43,344 nt of DNA from Mesorhizobium sp. Root157 (GTDB lineage: Bacteria > Pseudomonadota > Alphaproteobacteria > Rhizobiales > Rhizobiaceae): contig NZ_LMGJ01000036.1 in NCBI RefSeq assembly GCF_001427385.1, forward strand, positions 60,001 to 103,344, in the 5' to 3' direction. How positions within the stretch are numbered: position 1 is the first letter of the stretch; each line of letters starts with the position of its first letter. The notes below the pieces were generated by a model. That model did no database searches. It saw nothing but the letters and a program-made list of their open reading frames with translations, and had not been told where the DNA came from. Shown in pieces: positions 17,905 to 26,478 of the stretch. Made by a program: the position numbers and the translations under genes.

Positions 17905-18786
17905 GTGCAGACGATCTTCGACACTCCGTTATGGCTTGCGCGCAAACAGCGAGCGCTTGCGGCCCCTGTTTCGGGCGCTGATTTCCTCATGAAACGTGCT
18001 GCCGAAGACCTTGCCGACCGCCTTGCCGCCGTGGAGCGGAGCTTCAACAAGGGCGCGGCCCTGTTTTGCCAGACCTGTGACGGTGCGCGTGTCCTTGCCG
18101 AAAGCCACAAGGTGGCCGAGTCCGTGCGGGTCGAGGCCGACACGGCTTTCCTGCTCGGCGGTGAGGAGGGAACAGAACTGGTCGCAACGCCCGAAACTGT
18201 GCCGTTCGAGCCGGAGAGCCTCGACCTCGCCGTGTCTCTCCTCTCGATGCAGGCGATGAACGACATTCCTGGCTTCATCGTTCAGGTCCGGCGCGCGCTG
18301 AGGCCGGACGGGCTTTTTCTGGGCGCCATGGCCGGTGCCGGCACACTCAACGAATTGCGCGAGAGCCTGCTCGCTGCCGAAACCGAACTCCATGGCGGCA
18401 TCAGTCCGCGCGTCAGCCCCTTCGTCGACGTGCGAGATGCAGGCGCCTTGCTGCAGAGGGCAGGCCTGGCCTTGCCCGTAGCCGATATCGAAACCGTGAC
18501 GGTGCGCTATGACAATCTGTTTGCACTGATGGCCGACCTGCGCGCGATGGGCGAAACCAGCGTGCTCGCCGACCGGTCGAGGCGACCGGGCACGCGTCGC
18601 CTGTTCACACGCACGGCTGAAATCTATGCCGAGCGCTTTTCCGATCCGGATGGGCGCATCAGGGCCAGTTTCGCCATAGTTTGGCTATCGGGCTGGGCGC
18701 CGGACCCGTCGCAGCAAAAGCCGCTCAAGCCAGGCTCGGCGAAGATGTCGTTGGCGAAGGCGCTGGAAAACCCCGGCAAATCCTAG
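17905..18786 (+). CDS. NDUFAF5-like SAM-methyltransferase-fold protein
   Basis: A 293-residue protein that matches, from memory, the bacterial relatives of NDUFAF5, the complex I assembly factor. Recognisable parts are the IFDTPLWLARKQRALA N-terminus, PESLDLAVSLLSMQAMND (motif II/III region), RRALRPDGLFLGAMAGAGTL, the PRVSPFVDVRDAGALLQRAG block and a C-terminal W-containing IVWLSGWAPDPSQQKPLKPG. The segment where a canonical SAM motif I (GxGxG) should lie reads KGAALFCQTCDGARVL and lacks the glycine pattern. It starts with GTG at 17905. The stop codon touches a palindromic repeat. The fold is clear; the activity is uncertain. Confidence 0.8.
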   Translation: MQTIFDTPLWLARKQRALAAPVSGADFLMKRAAEDLADRLAAVERSFNKGAALFCQTCDGARVLAESHKVAESVRVEADTAFLLGGEEGTELVATPETVPFEPESLDLAVSLLSMQAMNDIPGFIVQVRRALRPDGLFLGAMAGAGTLNELRESLLAAETELHGGISPRVSPFVDVRDAGALLQRAGLALPVADIETVTVRYDNLFALMADLRAMGETSVLADRSRRPGTRRLFTRTAEIYAERFSDPDGRIRASFAIVWLSGWAPDPSQQKPLKPGSAKMSLAKALENPGKS

Positions 18787-18895
18787 AGCATCGGACTGCA
18801 AAGTGGAATCCGGTTTTCGGAATATCCGATGCTGAACAAGGCGATAGATCGCCACTATGCATCCGTCAGGATGCACGGCGATCTAGCGGAAAACT
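18784..18895. repeat. Two-hairpin palindromic repeat, copy A
   Basis: Hairpin 1: GCATCGGA at 18788-18795 and TCCGATGC at 18825-18832. Hairpin 2: TGCATCC (18858-18864), loop GTCA, GGATGCA (18869-18875), extended outside by AGATCGCC (18846-18853) and GGCGATCT (18877-18884). The same architecture and much of the same sequence recur at 26120-26231. It begins at the stop codon of the plus-strand methyltransferase gene and ends over the stop codon of the minus-strand pilin gene. Confidence 0.85.
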
Positions 18896-19059
18896 TTGGC
18901 GAGCTCGCTGTTGTTGCCGTTCCACAATTCGACCAGGGAATCGGCTGCAACTCCCACGCCGGCGATGATGACCAACGAAAGAACCGCGACAATCAACCCG
19001 TATTCGATTGCCGTCGCGCCTCGATCGTCGCTCAAGAACTCCTGGAGAAGTCGTGCCAT
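18883..19059 (-). CDS. Flp family type IVb pilin
   Basis: A 58-residue class III prepilin too short for usual ORF cut-offs. The leader MARLLQEFLSDDRG is followed by the Flp signature ATAIEYGLIVAVLSLVI, with Glu and Tyr at the start of the hydrophobic helix, as in TadA-exported pilins cut by a CpaA-type peptidase. The C-terminal tail is short (SLVELWNGNNSELAKVFR). The ATG at 19059 has GAGGA 9 bases upstream. No other tad/cpa genes are in the window, so it is an orphan pilin here. The TAG stop (18885-18883) lies inside repeat copy A. A pair of TTAA half-sites lies 40-54 bases upstream. Confidence 0.92.
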   Translation of the reverse strand: MARLLQEFLSDDRGATAIEYGLIVAVLSLVIIAGVGVAADSLVELWNGNNSELAKVFR

Positions 19060-19097
19060 GGCTGTCGATCCTCGTTGACCAACGCTACCATCCGGCC

Positions 19098-19127
19098 GTT
19101 AAGAAAGGTTAACGCAACGCAATTAAC
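19098..19127 (-). promoter_or_regulatory. TTAA half-sites upstream of flp (candidate CtrA-like site)
   Basis: GTTAAG-AAAG-GTTAAC at 19098-19113 contains two TTAA half-sites 6 bases apart, and a third TTAA with the C of the CtrA half-site is at 19123-19127. The CtrA consensus is TTAA-N7-TTAAC, so the spacing is one base short. CtrA controls pilA and flp genes in other alphaproteobacteria. Confidence 0.35.
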
Positions 19128-19193
19128 GCCCGGTGAAGCAACGGCGTAAAAACGATCAGAAACCTACCGACGTCTCGCAGGAGCCACAAGGCT

Positions 19194-19505
19194 TCAGCAG
19201 TCGCCGTTGCGCACGCCGTTGTCGCGGATGATGCAGACCGCGCTCGGCGACTGCTGCAGCACGCTACGCCTTACAGTATAGGTGTTTGTCCCCACCGATC
19301 CCGTGCTCATCAGGTCCAGTCCGCCAAATCCTGTGCCGACAGAACGCTGTCGGCCGTGATCAGCCAGATATGGCGTCGCGAAAAGGGCAAGCGCGATGGC
19401 GGCCGATCCGAAAAGCAGGGTAACACGCAACATGCCCATGCCGGCTTTGACGGTGCGAGCGCCACGGCTGGGGTGGTCTGGGTTCCAATCAGTGTCGAGG
19501 CTCAT
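19194..19505 (-). CDS. Hypothetical membrane-anchored protein
   Basis: A 103-residue protein of unknown function. A cytoplasmic N-terminal stretch of about 25 residues (SLDTDWNPDHPSRGARTVKAG) precedes one hydrophobic helix (MLRVTLLFGSAAIALALFA, about 25-45), then a ~55-residue exported region containing two Cys near the end (AVCIIRDNGVRNGDC) that could form a disulfide. It follows no operon: flp is 134 bases downstream and mutT ends 115 bases upstream on the same strand. Coding is supported by the clean transmembrane pattern. No function can be assigned. Confidence 0.7.
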   Translation of the reverse strand: MSLDTDWNPDHPSRGARTVKAGMGMLRVTLLFGSAAIALALFATPYLADHGRQRSVGTGFGGLDLMSTGSVGTNTYTVRRSVLQQSPSAVCIIRDNGVRNGDC

Positions 19506-19620
19506 GCTGGATTCCCCGCAAATGCTGCTGCGCGGCCTGTTCTGGCTTCGCTCAATTTTTCACGGCAAGATAAATCTTCCATTAACGCTCGCAAAAGGCG
19601 GCATCCCGAAGCGGCACAAC

Positions 19621-20043
19621 TCACAGGAGTTCGATCAGGAAGGGAATGAGCGGCGCATCCGCCGGCGGCATCGGGTAGTCGCGCAGTTGGCGCGGCTTGA
19701 CCCACTTCAACGTCTGCGCCTCCTTCGGCTGCGGAATTCCGGTGAAACGCCGGCATACGTAGAGCGGCATCAGGAGGTGAAAATCATCGTAGCTGTGGCT
19801 GGCGAAGGTCAGCGGGGCCAGGCACGCAATCTTGGTCTCGATGCCAAGTTCCTCTCGCAGTTCGCGCACCAGGCATTCCTCGGGCGTCTCGCCCTTTTCC
19901 ACCTTGCCGCCGGGAAACTCCCACAGGCCGGCAAGTTGCTTGCCTTCGGGACGCTGTGCAATCAGCACGCGCCCGTCGGTATCGATCAACGCACAGGCGG
20001 TAACCAGAAGCAGGCGTTTCCCCGCTGATTCCAAGGCTGTCAT
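19621..20043 (-). CDS. mutT: 8-oxo-dGTP diphosphatase MutT (Nudix hydrolase)
   Basis: A 140-residue Nudix enzyme that hydrolyses 8-oxo-dGTP and so limits A-to-C mutation. The ATG at 20043 (MTALESAGKRLLLVTACAL) overlaps the upstream GNAT stop as ATGA; a longer frame from 20175 runs inside the GNAT gene. The Nudix box is complete: GGKVEKGETPEECLVREL followed by REELGIE. The preceding QRPEGKQLAGLWEFP is the MutT-type nucleotide-binding strand. It is the last gene of argJ-GNAT-mutT, a pairing of argJ with mutT that is common in alphaproteobacteria. Confidence 0.95.
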   Translation of the reverse strand: MTALESAGKRLLLVTACALIDTDGRVLIAQRPEGKQLAGLWEFPGGKVEKGETPEECLVRELREELGIETKIACLAPLTFASHSYDDFHLLMPLYVCRRFTGIPQPKEAQTLKWVKPRQLRDYPMPPADAPLIPFLIELL

Positions 20044-20813
20044 GATCCGGGTGGCCGCCTGTAGTGGTAGTGATAGACTTCGCTGAAGCCGAGCGCACGA
20101 TAGAGCGCCAGCGCCGGGGCGTTGTTTGCTTCGACCTGCAGCCATGCCTCGCGAGCGCCACGCAGCCGCGCCCATTTCAGGGCCGACAGGATAAGCTGGC
20201 GCCCATGGCCCTGTTTGCGTACCGCCTCTCGCGTGGCGATCTCGAACAAGCCGGCAAGATCGGCTTCGTGGACACAGATCAGCGTGGCCAGCGGATCGTC
20301 GCCGCGCTCCAGCGCAAACAAACCCGCCTCCGGCTGGATGGCGCCGATGAGCTCGGACAGCCCCGCGCGCAATGCCGGATCGCTATCATGCACCCTCAAT
20401 GAAGCCGTTACAAAGCGGCCGATATCCTTCAACGGTATCTGATCGAGCGCCAGCTCGACAGGCGCTTCAGCGAGCGGCAGGCGCATGACCAGCGATTCAT
20501 CGAAGCGCGACCAGCCCTGCGCATCGAAATGCGCCGAAAGCTCCGGTCCGGACAGCGGCGAGACGCGAAAGGTCAATGGACGCCCGTAGGCCTCGAACCG
20601 CCGGCTGGCACGAGCGATGCGTTCGGAAATGTCGGCAATATCACCCGGATCGAGCGGGTTTATCGAATTCAGGCGTTTGGCCGGATGACCCGCCGTCAAC
20701 CTGATCACCCATGTCCCGTCGTAATGAACGGCAGCCGCCGGCCACGACCGGAACCCCGCCGCCTCGTAGCGGCGCACCGCAGCCAATTGCTCGGAGGGAT
20801 GGATCAAGGGCAA
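20040..20813 (-). CDS. GNAT family N-acetyltransferase
   Basis: A 257-residue acetyl-CoA-dependent acyltransferase. The C-terminal GNAT domain (about 150-257) has motif A in VRKQGHGRQLILSALKWA and the motif B end VEANNAPALALYRALGFSEVYHYHYR. The N-terminal half (AAVHYDGTWVIRLTAGHPAKRLNSINP) is a degenerate second GNAT-like unit seen in many members. It starts with TTG at 20813, immediately after the argJ TGA, with GGAG in front. The overlap with mutT by ATGA means tight coupling. The substrate is unknown; a role in arginine metabolism or repair is possible only by context. Confidence 0.85.
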   Translation of the reverse strand: MPLIHPSEQLAAVRRYEAAGFRSWPAAAVHYDGTWVIRLTAGHPAKRLNSINPLDPGDIADISERIARASRRFEAYGRPLTFRVSPLSGPELSAHFDAQGWSRFDESLVMRLPLAEAPVELALDQIPLKDIGRFVTASLRVHDSDPALRAGLSELIGAIQPEAGLFALERGDDPLATLICVHEADLAGLFEIATREAVRKQGHGRQLILSALKWARLRGAREAWLQVEANNAPALALYRALGFSEVYHYHYRRPPGS

Positions 20814-22055
20814 TCAGCTCCGATAGTCGCCATTGATGGCGACATATTCCTTGGTGAGATCGCACGTCCACACGGTCGCCTTGCCGCGGCCGATGCCGAT
20901 ATCGGCTCGGATGCGGATTTCGTCGCCTTTCATGTAGGCAGACGTCGCCTCCTCCGAATAGGAAGGATCGCGCTCGCCCTCATGGGCAAGCCGGTTGTTG
21001 CCGAACCAGATCGACAGGCGGTCCCGGTCGGCTGGTTCGCCGGCCTTGCCGACAGCCATGACGACACGGCCCCAATTGGCGTCTTCCCCGGCAACCGCCG
21101 TTTTGACCAACGGCGAATTGGCAATGGCGAGCGCAATACGCTTGGCCGAACGCGCCGACTTGGCACCGGTTACGGTGACTTCGACCTGCTTGCGCGCGCC
21201 CTCGCCATCGCGCACCACTTGCAGCGCCAGCGTCTTCAGGATCTTGCCAAGCGCGCGGCGCAGGCTAGCGAGGCGCGGATCCTTCGGATCGTCGATCATG
21301 GCGGCACCGCGCTTCGCCGCAGCACCGGTCGCGAACAGCAGCAGCGTGTCACTGGTCGAGGTGTCGGAATCGACGGTAACCGCATTGAAAGTCTTGCCTA
21401 CGCCACGCGACAACAGACCCTGCAGAACGGGTGCCGCGATCGGCGCGTCGGTGGCGACAAAGGAGAGCATGGTCGCCATATCCGGCGCGATCATGCCGGC
21501 ACCCTTGGCGATGCCGTTGATGGTGACGTCGACATCGCCAAGCTTGACGGTTGCCGTCGCCACCTTGGGGTAGGTGTCCGTGGTCATGATCGCCTTGGCC
21601 GCGTCCGTCCACTGGTCCGGCTTGCCATCGCGGACGAGGCCGGCCAGGAGATGGCTGAATTTGCCGGCGTCGAGAGGCTCGCCGATCACGCCGGTGGAGG
21701 CCAGGAACACCTCGGCCGCGGTGCAGCCCGCAGCCCTGGCGGCCGCCTCGCCCGTCATGGAGGTGGTTTCACGGCCACGCTTGCCGGTGAACGCGTTGGC
21801 GTTGCCGGAATTCACCACCAGCACACGCGCCTTGCCGGCGGCAAGGTGCTCGCGGCAGAAATCGACTGGCGCCGACGGGCATTTCGAGCGCGTAAACACC
21901 CCCGCAACCGTCGTGCCGGCATCGAACACCATGGCCAGAAGGTCGGTGCGGCCCTTGTACTTGATCCCCGCCGCCGCGGTCGCAATGCGCACGCCGTCAA
22001 CGGCCGGCATCTTCGGATATTTCTTGGGAGCGAGCGGCGAAACGGTTGCGGACAT
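20814..22055 (-). CDS. argJ: Bifunctional glutamate N-acetyltransferase / amino-acid acetyltransferase ArgJ
   Basis: A 413-residue enzyme that moves the acetyl group from N-acetylornithine to glutamate and so recycles it in arginine synthesis; some forms also use acetyl-CoA. I start at the ATG at 22055 ([20 protein letters not shown]), which has GAGG in front, not at the longer frame from 22160. The self-cleavage site is clear: [14 protein letters not shown] with nucleophile Thr195 after Ala194, giving alpha and beta chains. [11 protein letters not shown] (81-91) and a C-terminal [14 protein letters not shown] are family hallmarks. It leads a three-gene run with GNAT and mutT. Confidence 0.97.
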   Translation of the reverse strand: MSATVSPLAPKKYPKMPAVDGVRIATAAAGIKYKGRTDLLAMVFDAGTTVAGVFTRSKCPSAPVDFCREHLAAGKARVLVVNSGNANAFTGKRGRETTSMTGEAAARAAGCTAAEVFLASTGVIGEPLDAGKFSHLLAGLVRDGKPDQWTDAAKAIMTTDTYPKVATATVKLGDVDVTINGIAKGAGMIAPDMATMLSFVATDAPIAAPVLQGLLSRGVGKTFNAVTVDSDTSTSDTLLLFATGAAAKRGAAMIDDPKDPRLASLRRALGKILKTLALQVVRDGEGARKQVEVTVTGAKSARSAKRIALAIANSPLVKTAVAGEDANWGRVVMAVGKAGEPADRDRLSIWFGNNRLAHEGERDPSYSEEATSAYMKGDEIRIRADIGIGRGKATVWTCDLTKEYVAINGDYRS

Positions 22056-22180
22056 GGAAGCCTCGGGCGGATAACGCGAAATATCGCCGGTTTGCCCGAT
22101 ACCGCCGCGCCACGCAAGGCGTTTTGCACCCGTGTTGAGAAACTGGGCCGGCCTCGGCAAAGCCGCAGACGACCAGCCAG

Positions 22181-22207
22181 AAAAGGCCGATCTGGGTGAT
22201 CGGCCTT
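22181..22207 (-). terminator. Rho-independent terminator of the parvulin gene
   Basis: On the minus strand, a perfect 10-bp stem, AAGGCCGATC (22207-22198) and GATCGGCCTT (22192-22183), with a 5-base loop, runs directly into TTTTCTGG. It starts 20 bases past the stop codon of the peptidylprolyl isomerase gene and separates it from argJ. Confidence 0.82.
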
Positions 22208-22226
22208 CTCAATTCGGTGGGCAGGT

Positions 22227-23141
22227 CTACTGGGCGCCGCCGTCGGCGGCGTCGATCGCCTTCTTCAACTCAGCGTCGGGGATGTCCACCTTGGCGGCGG
22301 CGCGCGCTTCCTTGACCAAGGCGAAATATTTGTCGCGGATGAGCAGCGACTTTACCTGCTCCTTGACCTGATCGAAGGTCGGCGGCTGCTTGGCGCGCTT
22401 GTCCTCGAGCTTGATGATATGCCAGCCGAACTGGCTCTGAACCGGTTCCTTGCTGTAGGCGCCGACTTCGAGCGCGCTCGCCGCCTTCTCGAACTCCGGC
22501 ACCATTTGGCCAGGACCGAAATAACCGAGATCGCCGCCGTTGGTCTTGCCGCTGGGGTCACTGGTGTGCTCGTTGGCAAGTTTCTGGAAATCGGCGCCGC
22601 CATCCAGTTGCTTGATGATGCCGTCGGCTTCTTCCTTGGTCTTCACGAGAATGTGACGGGCATGGACCTCGTTGACGGGAGGCGCTGCGGCGATCTCCTT
22701 GTCGTAACGGGCGCGAATCTCGTCATCGGTGATCTTGCCGACGACTTCCTTCTCGACCATCCAGCCGTGCAGCGCACGCTGTTGAAGAAATGCCACGCGG
22801 CGCTGAAAGTCGGTATCCTTGTCCAAGCCATCGGCAACCGCCTTGTCTGCCAGAACCTTGATCTCGATTGCCGCAGAAAGGGCGGCGGCGCGCCGTTGCT
22901 CGGGGGGAAGCTGCGCGAATTGCTGTGCAAGCTCGGCCTCGGCAAGCTCAAGATCCGCTTCGGTGATTGCCTTGCCGTTGATCGTTGCAACGACCGCATT
23001 CGGGTCAACCGGCTTGACGGCTTCGGCAGCGGGTGCCGCCGGAGCCGCTTCCTGCGCCGCAAGCGGTGCCAGCGCCAAGGCCGACAACCCGACTGCTATG
23101 CCGATACCGGCGAGCGAAACGCGGCGGGACGAAAATGACAT
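22227..23141 (-). CDS. Periplasmic parvulin-type peptidylprolyl isomerase (PpiC/SurA-like)
   Basis: A 304-residue exported foldase. I start at the ATG at 23141, where GGAG lies 8 bases upstream and a clean signal peptide follows (MSFSSRRVSLAGIGIAVGL, cut near APLAAQ-EA); the longer frame from 23225 lacks this. After a short Ala/Pro linker comes a SurA_N-like helical segment (VVATINGKAITEADLELAEA), then the rotamase domain with VHARHILVKTKEEAD, GGDLGYFGPGQMVPEFEKAA and QSQFGWHIIKLED. The C-terminal helix ends Lys-rich. It is divergent from secA, so the translocase ATPase and a periplasmic folding factor share one upstream region. Confidence 0.93.
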   Translation of the reverse strand: MSFSSRRVSLAGIGIAVGLSALALAPLAAQEAAPAAPAAEAVKPVDPNAVVATINGKAITEADLELAEAELAQQFAQLPPEQRRAAALSAAIEIKVLADKAVADGLDKDTDFQRRVAFLQQRALHGWMVEKEVVGKITDDEIRARYDKEIAAAPPVNEVHARHILVKTKEEADGIIKQLDGGADFQKLANEHTSDPSGKTNGGDLGYFGPGQMVPEFEKAASALEVGAYSKEPVQSQFGWHIIKLEDKRAKQPPTFDQVKEQVKSLLIRDKYFALVKEARAAAKVDIPDAELKKAIDAADGGAQ

Positions 23142-23237
23142 GAAAAAGACTCCGATGGAGATTGTGAGGAGAGCGCTGACTTTCCAATCAGCCAGAATGT
23201 GGCGGAATTTGGCGTGTTCCAGCAAAAGATCGCAGCG

Positions 23238-23266
23238 TTGACATCAGTGGTGCCCCCTCTTATCTG
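23238..23266 (+). promoter_or_regulatory. Probable secA promoter
   Basis: A perfect -35 TTGACA (23238-23243), 17 bases, then TATCTG (23261-23266) give a sigma-70 type promoter with a leader of about 120 bases before the secA ATG. The -10 lies within one arm (CCCCTCTTATC, 23254-23264) of an imperfect inverted repeat whose partner GATAAGACGGGG is at 23332-23343. Confidence 0.55.
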
Positions 23267-23395
23267 TCCAACGACTTTGCGTCCAGAACCGTTTTCCGGG
23301 CGCTTTTTGGTGTTTCTTTCGCTCGAGGGCGGATAAGACGGGGCCATCCGGCTTCAGTCACAAGTGTTCAGGATTGCAATCGAAAGGGCCATTAT

Positions 23396-26122
23396 ATGGT
23401 CAGTTTTGGCGGTCTCGCCCGCAAAGTTTTCGGCTCCTCCAACGATCGGCGCATCAAGGCGACCAAGGCGCGCGTCGAAGCCATCAACGCCCTGGAAAGC
23501 GAAATACGAGCGCTTTCAGACGATGATCTGAAGGCTCGTACACAACAATTCCGTCAGGAACTTGCCGACGGCGCATCGCTTGACGATTTGCTCATCCCCG
23601 CATTCGCCACGGTTCGCGAAGCCGCCCGCCGGGTTCTGGGCATGCGCCCCTTCGACGTGCAGATGATCGGCGGCATGGTCCTCCATCGCGGCGGCATCGC
23701 CGAAATGCGCACGGGCGAAGGCAAGACGCTGGTGGGCACGCTTCCCGTCTACCTCAACGCGCTCGCTGGCAACGGCGTCCACGTCGTTACCGTCAACGAT
23801 TATCTCGCCACGCGCGACTCGGGCTGGATGGGCCGCATCTACAAGTTCCTGGGGCTGACGGTTGGCGTCATCGTCCATGGCCTGACGGATGAGGAACGGC
23901 GCGCCGCCTACGCCTGCGATGTCACCTACGCCACCAATAACGAGCTTGGCTTCGACTATCTGCGCGACAACATGAAGTATGAGCGCGCCCAGATGGTCCA
24001 GCGTGGCCATCACTACGCGATCGTCGACGAGGTGGACTCGATCCTGATCGATGAGGCGCGCACCCCGCTCATCATCTCCGGACCGCTCGAAGACCGTTCG
24101 GAAATGTACAACACCATCGACAAATTCATGCTGAGGCTCGATCCGGCCGACTACGAGATCGACGAGAAGCAGAAGACCTCGACATTCACCGAAGAAGGTA
24201 CGGAAAAGCTCGAGAACCTGCTGCGCGAGGCCGGCCTGTTGAAAGGCACGGCGCTCTACGACATCGAGAACGTGGCCATCGTCCACCACGTCAACAATGC
24301 GTTGAAGGCCCATCGGCTGTTCCAGCGCGACAAGGACTACATCGTGCGCGACAACGAGATCGTCATCATCGATGAGTTCACCGGCCGCATGATGCCGGGC
24401 CGCCGCTATTCCGAAGGCCTGCATCAGGCCCTCGAAGCCAAGGAACACGTGTCGATCCAGCCGGAAAACCAGACCCTGGCCTCGGTGACCTTCCAGAACT
24501 ACTTCCGCATGTACAAGAAGCTCGCCGGCATGACCGGTACGGCGCTGACCGAGGCCGAGGAATTCGGCAATATCTACGGCCTCGAAGTGACCGAGATACC
24601 GACCAACCTCCCTGTCAAACGTATCGACGAGGACGACGAAGTCTATCGAACCGTCGAGGAAAAGATCAAGGCTATCGTGCGCGAGATCAAGGAGGCGCAT
24701 GCCAACGGTCAGCCGACACTCGTCGGCACCACCTCGATCGAGAAGTCCGAGCAACTGGCCGATCGCCTTCGCAAGGAGGGATTCAAGGATTTCGAAGTCC
24801 TCAATGCCCGCCATCACGAACGCGAGGCATCGATCGTCGCCCAGGCCGGCAAACCCGGTTCCATCACCATCGCCACCAACATGGCCGGCCGCGGCACCGA
24901 CATCCAGCTTGGCGGCAATGCCGATATGCGCATCGCAGAGGAACTGGCGGATATGCCGGAAGGCCCGGAGCGTACCGCCCGCGAGAAGGAAATCCACGAG
25001 GACGTGGCACGGCTGAAGGAAAAGGCGCTTGCTGCCGGCGGACTCTACGTGCTGGCCACCGAACGCCATGAATCGCGCCGTATCGACAACCAGTTGCGCG
25101 GCCGCTCCGGCCGCCAGGGCGATCCTGGCCGCTCGAAGTTCTTCCTGTCGCTGCAGGACGACCTGATGCGCATCTTCGGTTCCGAGCGCATGGACAGCAT
25201 GCTGCAGAAACTCGGCCTGAAGGAAGACGAAGCCATCATCCACCCGTGGATCAACAAGGCTCTCGAAAAAGCCCAGACCAAGGTCGAGGCCCGCAACTTC
25301 GACATCCGCAAGAACCTGCTGAAATACGACGACGTTTCCAACGACCAGCGCAAGGTCGTCTTCGAGCAGCGGATCGACCTGATGGATGGCGAAGGCCTTT
25401 CCGACATTGTCACTGAGATGCGTGAGGGTGTCATCGAGGAGATCGTCGCCAAGGGCATCCCCGAGAACGCCTACCCCGAACAGTGGAACATCGACGGCCT
25501 CAAGGCCGAGGTTGCCGAATACCTGAACCTCGACCTTCCCATTGACGACTGGGCCAAGGAAGAAGGCATCGCCGAAGACGATATCCGAGAACGCATCACC
25601 GAGGCCGTCAACGCCGCTGCCAAGGACCGTGCCGAGCGTTTCGGCCCTGACGTGATGACCTATGTCGAGCGTTCGATCGTCCTGCAGGCACTCGACCTTC
25701 TGTGGCGCGAGCACATCGTCAATCTCGACCACCTTCGCTCGGTCGTCGGCTTCCGCGGCTATGCTCAGCGCGACCCGCTGCAGGAATACAAGCAGGAAGC
25801 CTTCGAACTGTTCCAGGCCATGCTCGGCAATCTGCGCCAGGCGGTCACGGCGCAGCTCATGCGCGTCGAACTGGTCCGGCAGGCGGCGGAAGCCCCGCCT
25901 CCCCAGGCTCCGGAAGCCTATGGCCAGCACATCGACGCCTCCACGGGCGAGAACGACTACGGCGAAACGGCCTTGTTGGCCAGGGCTGAGCAAAATGTGA
26001 TCGTGGCCCCCGAGGATCGCGACCCGCAAAACCCCGCTTCCTGGGGCAAGGTCGGCCGCAACGAACTTTGCCCGTGCGGATCAGGCAAGAAATTCAAGCA
26101 TTGCCACGGCGCATTCGCCTAA
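23396..26122 (+). CDS. secA: Preprotein translocase subunit SecA
   Basis: A 908-residue motor ATPase that drives unfolded preproteins through SecYEG across the inner membrane. NBD1 has Walker [15 protein letters not shown] (near 103-116) and the [15 protein letters not shown]alker B region. The preprotein-binding domain follows, then NBD2 with [17 protein letters not shown] and [13 protein letters not shown], and the helical scaffold with [31 protein letters not shown]. The C-terminal zinc-binding [14 protein letters not shown] binds SecB and lipid. The length is normal for alphaproteobacteria. The ATG at 23396 follows AAAGGG. The message ends at a strong terminator after a repeat. Confidence 0.99.
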   Translation: MVSFGGLARKVFGSSNDRRIKATKARVEAINALESEIRALSDDDLKARTQQFRQELADGASLDDLLIPAFATVREAARRVLGMRPFDVQMIGGMVLHRGGIAEMRTGEGKTLVGTLPVYLNALAGNGVHVVTVNDYLATRDSGWMGRIYKFLGLTVGVIVHGLTDEERRAAYACDVTYATNNELGFDYLRDNMKYERAQMVQRGHHYAIVDEVDSILIDEARTPLIISGPLEDRSEMYNTIDKFMLRLDPADYEIDEKQKTSTFTEEGTEKLENLLREAGLLKGTALYDIENVAIVHHVNNALKAHRLFQRDKDYIVRDNEIVIIDEFTGRMMPGRRYSEGLHQALEAKEHVSIQPENQTLASVTFQNYFRMYKKLAGMTGTALTEAEEFGNIYGLEVTEIPTNLPVKRIDEDDEVYRTVEEKIKAIVREIKEAHANGQPTLVGTTSIEKSEQLADRLRKEGFKDFEVLNARHHEREASIVAQAGKPGSITIATNMAGRGTDIQLGGNADMRIAEELADMPEGPERTAREKEIHEDVARLKEKALAAGGLYVLATERHESRRIDNQLRGRSGRQGDPGRSKFFLSLQDDLMRIFGSERMDSMLQKLGLKEDEAIIHPWINKALEKAQTKVEARNFDIRKNLLKYDDVSNDQRKVVFEQRIDLMDGEGLSDIVTEMREGVIEEIVAKGIPENAYPEQWNIDGLKAEVAEYLNLDLPIDDWAKEEGIAEDDIRERITEAVNAAAKDRAERFGPDVMTYVERSIVLQALDLLWREHIVNLDHLRSVVGFRGYAQRDPLQEYKQEAFELFQAMLGNLRQAVTAQLMRVELVRQAAEAPPPQAPEAYGQHIDASTGENDYGETALLARAEQNVIVAPEDRDPQNPASWGKVGRNELCPCGSGKKFKHCHGAFA

Positions 26123-26231
26123 GGGCATCGGACCGAAAAGTGCATTCGGTTTCGGATTATTCCGATGCTCGATCAAACGGCTAGGCGTCCTTTATGCGTC
26201 CGAAAGGACGCACGGCGCGATAGCAAAACCT
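26120..26231. repeat. Two-hairpin palindromic repeat, copy B
   Basis: Hairpin 1: GCATCGGA (26125-26132) and TCCGATGC (26161-26168), the same arms as copy A at 18784-18895. Hairpin 2: TGCGTCC (26195-26201), GAAA tetraloop, GGACGCA (26206-26212). Compared with copy A the stem carries a paired A-to-G and T-to-C change that keeps pairing. It begins at the secA stop codon. Confidence 0.85.
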
Positions 26232-26478
26232 AAGAATAGCATGGAAGCGGGTGGCATCCCCACGATGCCGCCCGCTTTTCTTTCCAGCGCCGAAACGTCT
26301 CTAAAACGCGTGCGCTGACGGTCTCTGCGCAAGCGCCTGTCGCTCGCACACCATTCCTTAATCATACCGCCGAATGCCGGGGCGGCGCAGGCGGCCAAAA
26401 CCTCAGGAACAACCTTTCTTAAAGGCAGTTCCTCCAATGTCGAACACCATATCGGTCGCTTAAAAGTTCGGGGTTTTT
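26123..26478. other. 356-base intergenic region after secA
   Basis: It contains repeat copy B, then the secA terminator, then about 200 bases leading to the diguanylate cyclase gene. No convincing gene or strong promoter was seen in the last part. A TCTTAAAGG block and the TTAAAAG just before the GTG start are the only AT-rich spots. Confidence 0.6.
26245..26283 (+). terminator. Rho-independent terminator of secA
   Basis: A 12-bp stem, GCGGGTGGCATC (26247-26258) and GATGCCGCCCGC (26264-26275), with one G-U pair and a 5-base loop, is followed by TTTTCTTTCC. It lies 125 bases beyond the secA stop, after repeat copy B. Confidence 0.85.

Noticed and set aside
20529..22199. 556-codon open frame antisense to argJ and the GNAT gene
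   Set aside because: Arg/Gly/His-rich shadow translation crossing two real genes; not protein-like.
23516..26029. 837-codon open frame antisense to secA
   Set aside because: High-GC codon bias keeps the reverse frame of long genes open; the translation has no recognisable domain, while secA on the plus strand is unmistakable.
26192..26437. 81-codon minus-strand ORF after secA
   Set aside because: It runs through repeat copy B and the secA terminator; not protein-like.
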